Position numbers and translations under genes: made by a program. The notes beneath the pieces are model-generated. The model ran no database searches and was not told the origin of the DNA. It was given only the letters and a program-made list of their open reading frames with translations. Below are positions 17,257 through 25,756 of a stretch of DNA of 64,000 nucleotides, piece by piece; the stretch's first letter is position 1, and every line of letters begins with the position of its first letter. This stretch comes from JANXXV01 sp038230275 (GTDB lineage Bacteria; Acidobacteriota; Terriglobia; Bryobacterales; Bryobacteraceae), in assembly GCA_038230275.1 (NCBI GenBank), contig JBBRNO010000005.1:1-64000 (forward strand), read 5' to 3'.

Positions 17257-18569
17257 TAATTCCAGTTTGACAGAAGGCTGGCTATTTTGTCCGCATCGTT
17301 CGGCACCACAATGGGGCGGTTGCCGAATGTGGGTTCGATGGTGCTGCCGTCGGGCGCCTTAAGGTCGCCTGTGTGATAGCGATAAATATAGTCTGGATCC
17401 TTCAGCACATTTCCTGTTAGCACCGCGACTACATCGGCATCCTGGGGAATGATTCCGGCTGCAGTCAGCTTGCGGATCCCTGCCAGAGTGGCCGCCGAAG
17501 CCGGTTCGCAGCCAATGCCACAGGCGCCGATCACAGCCTTGGCGTCCGCAATCTCCTGCTCTGCAGCGCGTTCTACAATGCCGTTGCTTGCGGTGATCTC
17601 GAAGAGCGCTTTCGGCCAACTGACCGGGTCTCCGATCTTGATGGCAGTCGCCAGCGTCTCCGGGTGCTCCACCGGGGTGAAGGCCACGCGCGTTTCGGCG
17701 TGCATGAATTCATAAAATGGGGATGAACCGTGCGCCTGAATCACCGCAAGACGGGGCATCTTTGTGATAAAGCCGAGGCTCTTCAGCTCGCGGAGCGCCT
17801 TTCCGAACGCTGAGACATTTCCCAGATTGCCGCCTGGCAGTACAATCCAATCGGGCGCGCTCCAATCCCGCTGATCCATCATTTCGATGACGATGGTTTT
17901 CTGGCCTTCGATGCGGAACGGATTGATGGAATTCAATAGATAGATTCCAAGCTTTTCCGAAAGCACGCGTACCAGTTTCAGAATCTGATCGAAGTTGGCG
18001 TCCACCTGCAGCGTCATGGCGCCATATTCCAGCGCCTGCGCCAGTTTTCCGTAGGAGATGTTGCCGTGCGGAATGAAAATGATGGGCTGCATGCCAGCGG
18101 CACTGGCATAGGCTGCCATAGAGGCGGAGGTGTTGCCGGTGGAGACGCAGGCGACGCGCTTCATCCCCAATCGCATGGCCTGGGAGGCGCCGCAGGTCAT
18201 TCCATTGTCTTTGAATGAGCCGGTAGGGTTGAATCCCTGGTGCTTAAATACGATCTGATCGAGGCCGGCGTAACGGGCGGCTTTGGGTGCGTTCAAAAGC
18301 GGTGTATCGCCTTCGCGCAAGGTGACGATGTGCTTGTCGTGGTCGAGAAAGGGAATCATCTCGCGATAACGCCAAACGCCGCTTTGATCGATGGTGGTGT
18401 TGTTGCAGCGCCGTTGCCGCCACGTTTTCTTCAGCTCCGCGGTGTCCGCCTGCGTGCCCGAATAAGTTACTTCCAGAAGCCCGCCGCATTTGGGGCAATT
18501 GTAGATAACTTCCGTTACAGGAAAGCGGGCGCGGCAAGCCGCTTGAAAGCAAATCAACTCTGGAATCAT
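17256..18569 (-). CDS. thrC: Threonine synthase
   Basis: A 437-residue PLP enzyme converting O-phosphohomoserine to threonine. An N-terminal Zn-ribbon-like segment (CFQAACRARF..YNCPKCGG) precedes the PLP domain; the Schiff-base Lys is in NPTGSFKDNGM, and STGNTSASMAAYASAAG is the phosphate loop region. ATG 18569 is preferred to the in-frame TTG at 18581: TATACT ends 11 bases upstream of the ATG, and no Shine-Dalgarno is visible. It is the first gene of the five-gene minus-strand operon. Confidence 0.93.
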   Translation of the reverse strand: MIPELICFQAACRARFPVTEVIYNCPKCGGLLEVTYSGTQADTAELKKTWRQRRCNNTTIDQSGVWRYREMIPFLDHDKHIVTLREGDTPLLNAPKAARYAGLDQIVFKHQGFNPTGSFKDNGMTCGASQAMRLGMKRVACVSTGNTSASMAAYASAAGMQPIIFIPHGNISYGKLAQALEYGAMTLQVDANFDQILKLVRVLSEKLGIYLLNSINPFRIEGQKTIVIEMMDQRDWSAPDWIVLPGGNLGNVSAFGKALRELKSLGFITKMPRLAVIQAHGSSPFYEFMHAETRVAFTPVEHPETLATAIKIGDPVSWPKALFEITASNGIVERAAEQEIADAKAVIGACGIGCEPASAATLAGIRKLTAAGIIPQDADVVAVLTGNVLKDPDYIYRYHTGDLKAPDGSTIEPTFGNRPIVVPNDADKIASLLSNWN

Positions 18570-18624
18570 GTGAAACTTCAAGTATACAAGCCGGTTTCAG
18601 GAACGTTGTCTTACACTTTAGAAT

Positions 18625-19030
18625 ATGCAGGAATGGCAGCGTGCGGAGTTTGTAATCAGTACGGAGCCAGGCCGGCTCAACGTCGATCTGATCCATGAGT
18701 TCCTCAGCATTTTGGCCTACTGGGCGTTGGGCCGGACGCGCGAAACGGTGGAGCCGGCAGGTTGGCTTCGCGCGGGTGATTACAGCCTGTGCCACCTTCG
18801 CGTATTTAGCCGATGTATTTGTCTTGCCGGTGTTTCGCGGCCGGGGATTGTCAGTCTGGTTAATGAATGTGATTTGCCAACATCCGCAGTTGCAAGGATT
18901 GCGCCGCCGGGTGCTGGCAACCAAGGATGCCCACAGTCTCTACCGCAAATTCGAGTTCCAGGAATTAAAGCAACCGGACCGGTGGATGGAACGCGTTACT
19001 CCTTCGCCGCTGGAGGAACCACGGGGGTAG
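18625..19030 (+). pseudogene. GNAT N-acetyltransferase, frameshifted with internal deletion
   Basis: The first reading frame (from 18625) gives a normal acetyltransferase N-terminus, EFVISTEPGRLNVDLIHEFL to GRTRETVE. The rest of the enzyme, RQVGFARVITACATFAYLAD, then FRGRGLSVWLM and ATKDAHSLYRKFEF, is in another frame from about 18755 to 19030. Comparing with the family as I remember it, about 15 codons between ETVE and RQVGFARV are missing as well. The acetyl-CoA loop (RGRGL) is intact but cannot be joined to the N-terminus in one frame, so the gene is broken unless there is a sequencing error. Confidence 0.78.
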
Positions 19031-19079
19031 GCAATTTCGACTTTTCGCGCCGGGACCCGGCGCCGCACGAAGGCCCCGC

Positions 19080-19169
19080 TCAAGTGGGTACGCCCATTTT
19101 CGGAAGCACAAAACGCACCAGGATAATGTAGGCAGCGAAGATAAGGACGGCTATAAGCCATTCCGGCAT
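19080..19169 (-). CDS. 29-residue single-pass membrane peptide
   Basis: A very short gene. ATG at 19169 is preceded by GGAG with 9-base spacing. The peptide starts MPEWLIAVLIFAAYIILV and ends LPKMGVPT, so it is one hydrophobic helix followed by a short cationic tail. A good ribosome site and a single clean helix argue for a real gene. I cannot name a family. It sits between the broken GNAT gene and the peptidase gene, on the same strand as the latter. Confidence 0.5.
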   Translation of the reverse strand: MPEWLIAVLIFAAYIILVRFVLPKMGVPT

Positions 19170-19190
19170 TTTGATATTCTCCTGACGCCG

Positions 19191-20414
19191 CTATTGGATC
19201 AGCATCTTGTCCAACTCAACGGTGATCTGCGGTAGCCTTTCCGGATTGCGCAATATGTTTTGAATCCCATACGCCTGGTACCGCTCCAATAACAATTCTA
19301 CCGCCGAAAGGGCGTAGGCGTATGCGATAGTGGCGTGCATGGCGCTCATTCGCGACCAATTCTGGCTCATGTTTTCCAGCTTCGGAAGGGACCCTTGCTT
19401 GACGGCCGCCTTGAGCATCGCCCTGTGCGCGGGTGTCAGCGAATCGCCCGAAAGTTTCTGCGCTAAGCCTTCATGCAGCCACGATGGCCACTGTCCCATG
19501 CTGTGCAGGCAAGCGTGAACAATCTCGTGCGCGAAAACTTTTCGTGTTTCGGCGCTGATCGATTTGGTCTCGGAAACGGGAATGCGGATCTTGCCGTCGA
19601 ATTGACCACCGCTCCACTCCGCTGCGTCGGTTGAGGAACGATACGACTTCTGGGACTGGACCACGGTGACGATGCGGTCGTCACTGCGGCAACCAAGCTG
19701 CATGGAAATACGGCCATACTCTTCTTCCAGAATCGTAACCATGTTTCGGGCGACGTCGGTATCCAGTACCCCACCTTCGTATCTGAGCAGGAAGCGATTA
19801 CCCAACAGCCGGTCTGCGCTCTTATCGCCGGCAACCTCTTTTTCCAGGCGCGCGATCATCTGTTCGACCGCACGATCCTGCTTCAACTGTTCGGCCTCCT
19901 TCAGATAGTCCAATGCCTTCTTTGCTTCGTCACTTTCATGCGCCGCAATGCCGGCCAGCACAAGATACTGATAGTCCCGGCCCGTCACTCGCATGGCCTT
20001 CTCCACCACTTCTAGCGCCTGGCGAGGCTGCTGCTGTTCCAGTAAAGCCGACGCCTTAACCAGAGGATGATCCGGAGGGCCGTTGAATGCCGGAGCAGCC
20101 ATGGATGCTGTTCTGCCGGGGCTGTCGCCGCCCACGCTGGGAGCGCTCTGGCGGGCCCTTTCAAACTCTTCCAAGCCTGTCAGGGAACTGGCCGGCAGAT
20201 ATCCCTGCAACTGCTTTCCATCCATGGTTGCCGACACTTTATAGCAGGTCTCGGTTGGGCCTGACATGGCGAAACGGATTTCAACCGGCGCGCCCTTTGG
20301 AAGAGCGGCCACCACTTCATCGCGGGCTTCACAGCCGCTGCGCAACTGCGCCTGATCCTGCTTCACAACCAGTGAGGAAGCGAGGAACAAAAGGGTGATT
20401 CCGTGAAGCATCAT
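19191..20414 (-). CDS. Secreted gluzincin-like (peptidase MA) protein with TPR-like region
   Basis: A 407-residue exported protein: hydrophobic N-terminus, then an SH3-like or unknown domain (to about 85), a low-complexity linker, two TPR-like helical repeats (about 115-190) and a C-terminal zinc peptidase-like domain. The zinc motif is HEIVH (296-300) with a third ligand Glu in WLHEGLAQ (E315), as in peptidase MA family proteins. It overlaps the upstream FHA-GAF-phosphatase gene by four bases. Substrate is unknown. Confidence 0.8.
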   Translation of the reverse strand: MMLHGITLLFLASSLVVKQDQAQLRSGCEARDEVVAALPKGAPVEIRFAMSGPTETCYKVSATMDGKQLQGYLPASSLTGLEEFERARQSAPSVGGDSPGRTASMAAPAFNGPPDHPLVKASALLEQQQPRQALEVVEKAMRVTGRDYQYLVLAGIAAHESDEAKKALDYLKEAEQLKQDRAVEQMIARLEKEVAGDKSADRLLGNRFLLRYEGGVLDTDVARNMVTILEEEYGRISMQLGCRSDDRIVTVVQSQKSYRSSTDAAEWSGGQFDGKIRIPVSETKSISAETRKVFAHEIVHACLHSMGQWPSWLHEGLAQKLSGDSLTPAHRAMLKAAVKQGSLPKLENMSQNWSRMSAMHATIAYAYALSAVELLLERYQAYGIQNILRNPERLPQITVELDKMLIQ

Positions 20415-22048
20415 GCGGGCCTGTATTCCATTACTACGGCGGTGATGTCATCACTCTGCACGGCGCCTTCGGTGAATGCATCCACGGCCGCCATGAGATT
20501 TGAGTGAAGCTCGGCACACCCTGATTTCGCGTGCGCGAGGATCACTTTCTTCATGCGGTCGACATCAAAAAAGGCACCTTTGATATTTTCCGCCTCAGAG
20601 AGTCCGTCGCTGTAGGCAACCACCTTGTCGCCTGGCTGCAGCTGCACTTGTTCCACAGAGTAGGTGGCCTCATCCAACATTCCCAACGGCATGCCGGTGG
20701 TTTCCAAACATGTGATGTCGCCCGTGCCGCGAATCAGATAGGGCGTGCAATGCCCGGCGTTCGCCCAGCTGAGCAGGCCTTGGCGATTCAGCGTGCAGTA
20801 GAACACCGTCGCATACTTCTCGCCTTCGGTTCGCTCGTTCAGAAACCGATTTAGCCGCAACATCAATTGTTCAATGTGCCCGGCGCCATCGGCCGATGCC
20901 AGGAATGCACCCTGCAACAGGGCAGCCAATAAAGCCGAACTCACACCCTTCCCGGAAACGTCAGTCACGGTGACAGACCAGCAGTCCGGGTCCATCTGCT
21001 TTACATCGAAATAATCGCCACCCACCTGGTGCGATGGAATGCTGGACCCGGCTGCGCGAAACCATCCTTCCGACGGCAGCTTGCGCGGTAGCAAGCTGGC
21101 CTGAATCTCGCGCGCAATTCCGATCTCTTCTTCCAATCGCTGATTGTCCCGTTCTTCCTCCAGCAGACGCGCGTTTTCCAGAACGGTGGATGCCTCCAGC
21201 GCCAGCGTCTGCAGCAGCTCACTGTTACCTGACGACAAGTCAACCGCGGACTGCTCGGAATCCAGGTAGATCAATCCTACGGTTTCGTCGATCGCCGACA
21301 CTACCAGCGTTTCCTGCGAATTGCGCGGCCTCACACGAACCAGTGGCACGCAGACTCCACTGCGCTGTCCGGTGCCCTGGTCTAGCGTCATCGTCAACAG
21401 GCTTCTGCGGTTCCGCAGCGCCTTTTGAATAGCCTCGAAAGGCACGCCAAGGCTTTCAATTGGGAGACTCAGACCCGAGCGGTCGCGGGCCACGCGTATA
21501 TGCAGTTCGTCGTCATTGCGCAGCAACAGCACCCCGCGCTCCGATCCAGTGACTGCAAGCGCGGCGTCCACCACAGCTGCCAGAACGTCATCGGTAGAGA
21601 GCGCGTTCCTTAAAGTCCGAGCCACTTCCCCCAGCGCGCGCAGCTTTGAGAGTTCGCCCGAGCCGCCTGTCTTGGTGGCGTCTGAAAACCGGTCGAGCAG
21701 CTTGTCGATCCCGCCTTCGTCTAAGGTGAAAACAAGAGCGTAGGAATCCTGTACGCCGAACTCCACGCGGTCTGAATTGGCCAGCTTGTGGCGGGTGATA
21801 GCCACGCCATTGACAAAGACGCCGTTGCTGCTTTTCAGATCTTCAATGAAGTAGTCGCCGTGCTCGGAAACGATCCGCGCGTGATTGCGGGAGGCTCGAT
21901 TGTCCCTGAGGACTAAATGATTATCAGCCTGCCTGCCGATGGAAAATGGCAGCGGATGCAACGGGACCTGGGTCCGATTTCCGGAGGGGTTAATGACGAT
22001 GAGTGACGCCGCCTTGGCCGGCGCGGCCACCTGACCGGGCAGTACCAT
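20411..22048 (-). CDS. FHA-GAF-SpoIIE (PP2C) signalling phosphatase
   Basis: A 545-residue cytoplasmic signalling protein. An FHA domain (about 35-105: FSIGRQADNHLVL, then SRNHARI and LKSSNGVFVNG) reads phosphothreonine; a GAF domain (about 140-295) may sense a ligand; a coiled segment leads to a SpoIIE-type PP2C phosphatase (about 325-545) with GGDYFDV, VTDVSGKGV, NAGH and YSDGLSEAE metal motifs. It likely controls a Ser/Thr-kinase or anti-sigma-factor pathway. Its ATG abuts the Fur-like gene stop (TAAATG), and its TGA overlaps the peptidase gene start. Confidence 0.9.
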   Translation of the reverse strand: MVLPGQVAAPAKAASLIVINPSGNRTQVPLHPLPFSIGRQADNHLVLRDNRASRNHARIVSEHGDYFIEDLKSSNGVFVNGVAITRHKLANSDRVEFGVQDSYALVFTLDEGGIDKLLDRFSDATKTGGSGELSKLRALGEVARTLRNALSTDDVLAAVVDAALAVTGSERGVLLLRNDDELHIRVARDRSGLSLPIESLGVPFEAIQKALRNRRSLLTMTLDQGTGQRSGVCVPLVRVRPRNSQETLVVSAIDETVGLIYLDSEQSAVDLSSGNSELLQTLALEASTVLENARLLEEERDNQRLEEEIGIAREIQASLLPRKLPSEGWFRAAGSSIPSHQVGGDYFDVKQMDPDCWSVTVTDVSGKGVSSALLAALLQGAFLASADGAGHIEQLMLRLNRFLNERTEGEKYATVFYCTLNRQGLLSWANAGHCTPYLIRGTGDITCLETTGMPLGMLDEATYSVEQVQLQPGDKVVAYSDGLSEAENIKGAFFDVDRMKKVILAHAKSGCAELHSNLMAAVDAFTEGAVQSDDITAVVMEYRPA

Positions 22049-22570
22049 TTAAGCGCCCCGATGATGACTGCGCGGACGCGGTTCCTCGCCCGATTCGGTC
22101 TGCGCCTGCACGGCCGCCGCTTCCTTCACTTCATTTGCTCGCAGAACCTGGCAATGCGAGCAGTAGCCGCCCACCTCTGTGCGGGCCAGGACGATCTGAA
22201 ATCCGAAATGCGACTCTACCTGCTTTCTTAATTTCTGCAGAGGCTCGCCGAAGAATTCTTCCACCTTGCCGCAGCGCAGACAGATAACGTGCGCGTGCTC
22301 CTGCTTCATCCGGGTTTCATAGAAGTGCTGATCGCCGCCGATGTGCATCAGGTCGAGCTCATCCACAAGCCCGCCTTCCTTCAACATTTTCAAGGTGCGG
22401 TACACCGTAACCCGATTGAGTTTCGCGTCTTTTTCTTTAGCGAGAAGGTAGAGGCGCTCTGCGTCGAGGTGCTGCCCGGACTTATCGATGAGCTCAAGCA
22501 GGATCTGGCGTTGCCGCGTCAGGCGCACGCCTCTCTGCTTCAACGAATCCTTGATCCCTTCCAGGGCCAT
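22049..22570 (-). CDS. Fur family metalloregulator
   Basis: A 173-residue Fur/PerR/Zur-type repressor. The winged helix spans 1-75 (LTRQRQILLELI, VTVYRTLKMLKEGGLV). Metal sites are visible: HxH (H92, H94), CxxC in ICLRCGK (C97, C100) and CxxC in GYCSHCQ (C137, C140). ATG 22570 is chosen because upstream in-frame residues do not resemble the family. Which metal or peroxide it senses cannot be told. It is the first gene of the operon with the FHA phosphatase and is divergent from the biotin carboxylase gene. Confidence 0.92.
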   Translation of the reverse strand: MALEGIKDSLKQRGVRLTRQRQILLELIDKSGQHLDAERLYLLAKEKDAKLNRVTVYRTLKMLKEGGLVDELDLMHIGGDQHFYETRMKQEHAHVICLRCGKVEEFFGEPLQKLRKQVESHFGFQIVLARTEVGGYCSHCQVLRANEVKEAAAVQAQTESGEEPRPRSHHRGA

Positions 22571-22781
22571 GGGTGCTATGCCAGCCGTGCAATGCTGTCG
22601 GACGCCATGAAAAGAGCCACCGTGGATAGCGCAGCTACCGTACCCAGGACTGTACATACCCAGCAGAACGTATATCTCATGTGTGAATTTTACCATGGGC
22701 GCAAGAATCTTACCGCCACGCCGCTCGCTTATGCGCCGCTGGGGAAAAGGCGCGGACACCAAGTAGAATTGGAATTCCTGC

Positions 22782-24296
22782 ATGAGTCTCTTCAAGAAGG
22801 TCCTGGTCGCCAACCGCGGTGAAATTGCGGTTCGCGTGATTCGCGCGCTGCGCGAGGCGTCGATTCCCAGCGTCGCGGTCTATTCCGACGCCGATCGCGC
22901 GGCTCTTCATGTGCAGATGGCCGATGAAGCGGCGCACGTCGGTCCCGCGCCATCCTCTGAGAGTTATCTGCGAATCGAGAATATTCTGGCGGCGGCGAAA
23001 CGCCATGGCGCCGATGCGATACATCCCGGCTATGGATTCCTGAGCGAGAATTCCGAATTTGCGCAAGCCTGCGAAGACGCCGGTATTGTGTTCATCGGCC
23101 CATCCGCCGCCAGCATCGCGCAGTTGGGGTCAAAGACCGGCGCCCGGAAAATAGCTCACGCTGCCGGGGTTCCCACGGTGCCGGGAACCAGCGAGGCCGT
23201 CTCCGATCCGTCGATTGCGCGAAAGATAGCCCAAGACATCGGTTACCCGGTGATGATCAAGGCGGCGGCGGGCGGCGGCGGGAAGGGCATGCGGCGCGTC
23301 GATGAGGAAGCTTCGCTGGAAGCCGCGTTGCGCGATGCGGCAAGCGAGTCGCAGCGGGCTTTCAATAGCGGCGAGGTGTACATCGAAAAGTTCCTGACGG
23401 ACCCACGGCATATCGAGATTCAGGTGTTGGGAGACAGGCACGGCCACATGATCCACCTGGGCGAACGGGAATGCAGTGTCCAGCGGCGGCACCAGAAAGT
23501 GATTGAAGAATGTCCGTCTCCGCTGATGGCGAACGACCCCGATCTGCGGTACCGCATGGGGGAAGCGGCGGTGCGAGCGGCGCAAGCGGCCGGTTATTTC
23601 AACGCTGGAACTGTGGAATTTCTAGTGGATTCCAACCGGAATTTCTACTTTCTGGAGATGAACACGCGGCTGCAAGTGGAGCACCCGGTAACCGAACTGG
23701 TGACCGCGCTCGATCTGGTCCACTGGCAGCTGCGCATCGCCGCCGGGGAACCGCTGACGATTCAACAGCAGCAAGTCCGCTGGACCGGCGCAGCGCTGGA
23801 GTGCCGCATTTACGCGGAAGACCCCGAGAACCAATTCTTCCCGTCGCCCGGAAAAATCACGGCGCTCCGTGTGCCCTCCGGACCGGGCATCCGTCTGGAT
23901 TCGGGTGTTTATCCCGGATGGACCGTGCCCATCGACTACGACCCGCTATTGGCCAAGCTCGCCGTATGGGCCGGCACGCGGGAGCAGGCGATTGCTTGTA
24001 TGCTGCGGGCGTTGGACGAACTCTCAATCGGCGGAATTAAGACGAACATCGCATTTTTCCGCAGCATCCTTCGGGACTCTGAATTCCAGGCCGGACGATT
24101 ACATACCGGCTTCATCAGCGAATTCCTGAGCCGCCAGGCGGAAACCGATCCAATCGATTCCGCCCTGGAAGTCGTGGCGATGCTAGTTGCCCTACAAACA
24201 CCGGTGGCCGCCCAGTCCGCTTTGGCCGTACCGCCGTCCCGTTGGCAGCGCGAAGGCCGGGGACAACTGTTCCGGTCTACCGCACAAAGCCGCTAG
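22782..24296 (+). CDS. accC: Biotin carboxylase subunit of acyl-CoA carboxylase
   Basis: A 504-residue ATP-grasp enzyme that carboxylates biotin on a carrier protein. VLVANRGEIAVRVIRA, HPGYGFLSEN, the glycine loop AAAGGGGKGMRRV, ERECSVQRRHQKVIEE and EMNTRLQVEHPVTE are diagnostic. It is about 50 residues longer than typical AccC, the extra residues being C-terminal and without a biotinyl MKM motif. No accB or carboxyltransferase gene is adjacent, so it may serve a propionyl/acyl-CoA carboxylase elsewhere. TAGAAT ends 12 bases upstream of ATG. Confidence 0.92.
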   Translation: MSLFKKVLVANRGEIAVRVIRALREASIPSVAVYSDADRAALHVQMADEAAHVGPAPSSESYLRIENILAAAKRHGADAIHPGYGFLSENSEFAQACEDAGIVFIGPSAASIAQLGSKTGARKIAHAAGVPTVPGTSEAVSDPSIARKIAQDIGYPVMIKAAAGGGGKGMRRVDEEASLEAALRDAASESQRAFNSGEVYIEKFLTDPRHIEIQVLGDRHGHMIHLGERECSVQRRHQKVIEECPSPLMANDPDLRYRMGEAAVRAAQAAGYFNAGTVEFLVDSNRNFYFLEMNTRLQVEHPVTELVTALDLVHWQLRIAAGEPLTIQQQQVRWTGAALECRIYAEDPENQFFPSPGKITALRVPSGPGIRLDSGVYPGWTVPIDYDPLLAKLAVWAGTREQAIACMLRALDELSIGGIKTNIAFFRSILRDSEFQAGRLHTGFISEFLSRQAETDPIDSALEVVAMLVALQTPVAAQSALAVPPSRWQREGRGQLFRSTAQSR

Positions 24297-24641
24297 TGTA
24301 CTGTCCGACAAATAACTGGACACAAGAAACGGCTTGCTCACGCGCGCGGTTCGGTCTCGAACTCGTTGCTGCAACAGTAGTTTCCGAGCCGCGACTGTAA
24401 AGGAGCGGTTTCCGGTAGTGTCCACCGAATTCGCGGATACTACACTAGGTCTCCGCCGCGCTCTCGGGACGGGCGTACTAGGAGCGTTGGGTAAGATTGA
24501 GACACTTAGCCCACAGTACCCGCCATCCTCGAAAAGGTACCGCAGAGCCATTGCTCAAAGTGAGGCTTGGGTTCATTCTAATGAGTGTCTGTTCGCCTGC
24601 CCAATCGGGTATTGCATCGAGACAGGAATTCGGAGGAATAT
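24297..24641 (+). other. Non-coding gap with degenerate inverted repeats
   Basis: No convincing gene is present; a 117-codon open frame here has no recognisable domain. Two short dyads occur: TGTCC..GGACA at about 24303-24323, and GTAGTGTCC-N11-GGATACTAC (24415-24443, one mismatch). The stretch 24386-24408 (starting GAGCCGCGACTGTAAAGG) looks like intergenic repeat sequence I associate with acidobacterial genomes, but that is from memory. Confidence 0.4.
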
Positions 24642-24836
24642 TTGGAGTTACCAGCAATTTTTAAGCTCCATCCCGGCGAGGAATTGATTGAGTCTTATCT
24701 CACTGGACATCTTCGCCAGACTGACAAAGATGTCGTTGAAGTCCACTTATTGCTCTGCGATCCCTGCCGGCGGCTTTGTGCCGAGACGGAAGAACACGTC
24801 AAGGCACTCCGAGAAAAAAAGCAGCGCCCCTCCTAG
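24642..24836 (+). CDS. Small zf-HC2-like protein
   Basis: A 64-residue protein (from TTG 24642, with GGAGGA at 24632-24637 as ribosome site). It contains HPGEELIESYLTGHL and EVHLLLCDPCRRLCAET, a His..CxxC pattern as in anti-sigma-factor zinc fingers. A GTG at 24585 would add 19 residues without homology. It lacks a transmembrane segment, so it is not a complete membrane anti-sigma factor; it may be a stand-alone finger. No sigma factor gene is adjacent. Confidence 0.6.
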   Translation: MELPAIFKLHPGEELIESYLTGHLRQTDKDVVEVHLLLCDPCRRLCAETEEHVKALREKKQRPS

Positions 24837-25090
24837 GTAATCTTCTTTCCCATCAGTCAGTTTCCGCAAGCCTGTCTAATGCTTAGTGTTTGGACGTGCC
24901 TTCCCTTGTAACCCTCAACGTTGATTTTCACCTGGGCCCGAGGGCCGAAGAGTACCAGTCCAATCCCTTTCAGTTTACGAAGTCGTACACCGTACAAACT
25001 CCTTCCAAAAGAGTACTAGCTGCCCATTGTTCAAAAGTTCATCTCAGGATTAAATCGATTCAGACCTCAAAGAGGTCAAAGGAGAACGAA

Positions 25091-25282
25091 ATGAAGACGA
25101 TTATGAACAGCATTTGGAATTTCAGACTGTGGAAGGACGCTCGCGCGCAGGACCTCATCGAATACGCGCTCATGGCCGGTTTTGTGGCAGTCGCCGCCGG
25201 CGCAATCATGCCCGGTGTAGCGTCGCAGATCAGTGATATTTTTTCCAAGGTAAGCAGCGCTCTCATCGCAGCCGGATCGTAG
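25091..25282 (+). CDS. Flp-type IVb pilin
   Basis: A 63-residue prepilin. A short basic leader precedes RAQDLIEYALMAGFVAVAAG, the hydrophobic pilin helix with the conserved Glu (fifth residue of the mature protein in this class). AAAGGAG lies 6 bases before the ATG. These pilins assemble into tight-adherence (Tad) pili, but no tad/cpa genes, prepilin peptidase or secretin are in this window, so it is an orphan locus here. Confidence 0.85.
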   Translation: MKTIMNSIWNFRLWKDARAQDLIEYALMAGFVAVAAGAIMPGVASQISDIFSKVSSALIAAGS

Positions 25283-25402
25283 ACGGTTGTTTGAGACTTA
25301 GCCGTTTCTGGGGGCGGGTAGCGCAACGTCGAAAGACCCCGCGATAGATGCACGAACTGGGGTCCGACGCTTACTCCCGCTTAGTCCAGCTTACTCCGGC
25401 AT

Positions 25403-25436
25403 TTGACGCAGGCATTGTCCTCCTGATATAATCAGG
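25403..25436 (+). promoter_or_regulatory. Promoter for a leaderless small gene, with dyad over the -10 box
   Basis: TTGACG (25403-25408), 18-nt spacer, TATAAT (25427-25432). The predicted start of transcription (about 25439) coincides with the ATG at 25438, so no leader is possible. The -10 box lies within the dyad CCTGAT-ATA-ATCAGG (25422-25436), which could be an operator. Confidence 0.6.
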
Positions 25437-25437
25437 T

Positions 25438-25629
25438 ATGATCTCCTGCAAAATCTGCTCCGAAAAGCACGAGCTTAACGCCCCTCAGAGAAGCATGTTG
25501 CTCGGATGGGGTGAGGTGGATGTCAAGTGCCCAAAGATGGGCTTGACTGCACGTTATAAGCAGATGGATCTAGATGCGGCTCCTGCCGTCGCTGAGAAGA
25601 AAAAGACCAAACGGAAACGGGCAGCTTAA
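25438..25629 (+). CDS. Small Cys-containing basic protein
   Basis: A 63-residue protein with a CKIC pair (residues 4-7) and a later Cys (VKCPKMG), ending in a very basic tail (EKKKTKRKRAA). The Cys pattern suggests a partial zinc ribbon and the tail nucleic-acid binding, but I do not recognise the family. A consensus -10 box 5 bases before the ATG supports expression; no Shine-Dalgarno is present. Confidence 0.6.
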   Translation: MISCKICSEKHELNAPQRSMLLGWGEVDVKCPKMGLTARYKQMDLDAAPAVAEKKKTKRKRAA

Positions 25630-25756
25630 TTCTGTTGCTGCTTGTTGACCAAGTGCCATTGTGAATAGGCGCGAGCAAACCTACGCGCGAATCGCTCTGA
25701 GTACACATTTCCGGGGCGGTAGCCGAAAATCGTTCGTCAGTGATGAAAATATTTGT

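Noticed and set aside
19048..19062. CGCCGGG-A-CCCGGCG dyad as terminator
   Set aside because: The loop would be a single base and there is no U-tract; GC-rich chance dyads are common in this DNA.
24415..24443. Inverted repeat as a transposon end
   Set aside because: No transposase frame, target duplication or matching partner end is visible.
24334..24687. 117-codon frame after accC
   Set aside because: Cys/Arg/Ser-rich sequence without pattern; it overlaps the better-supported zinc-finger frame.
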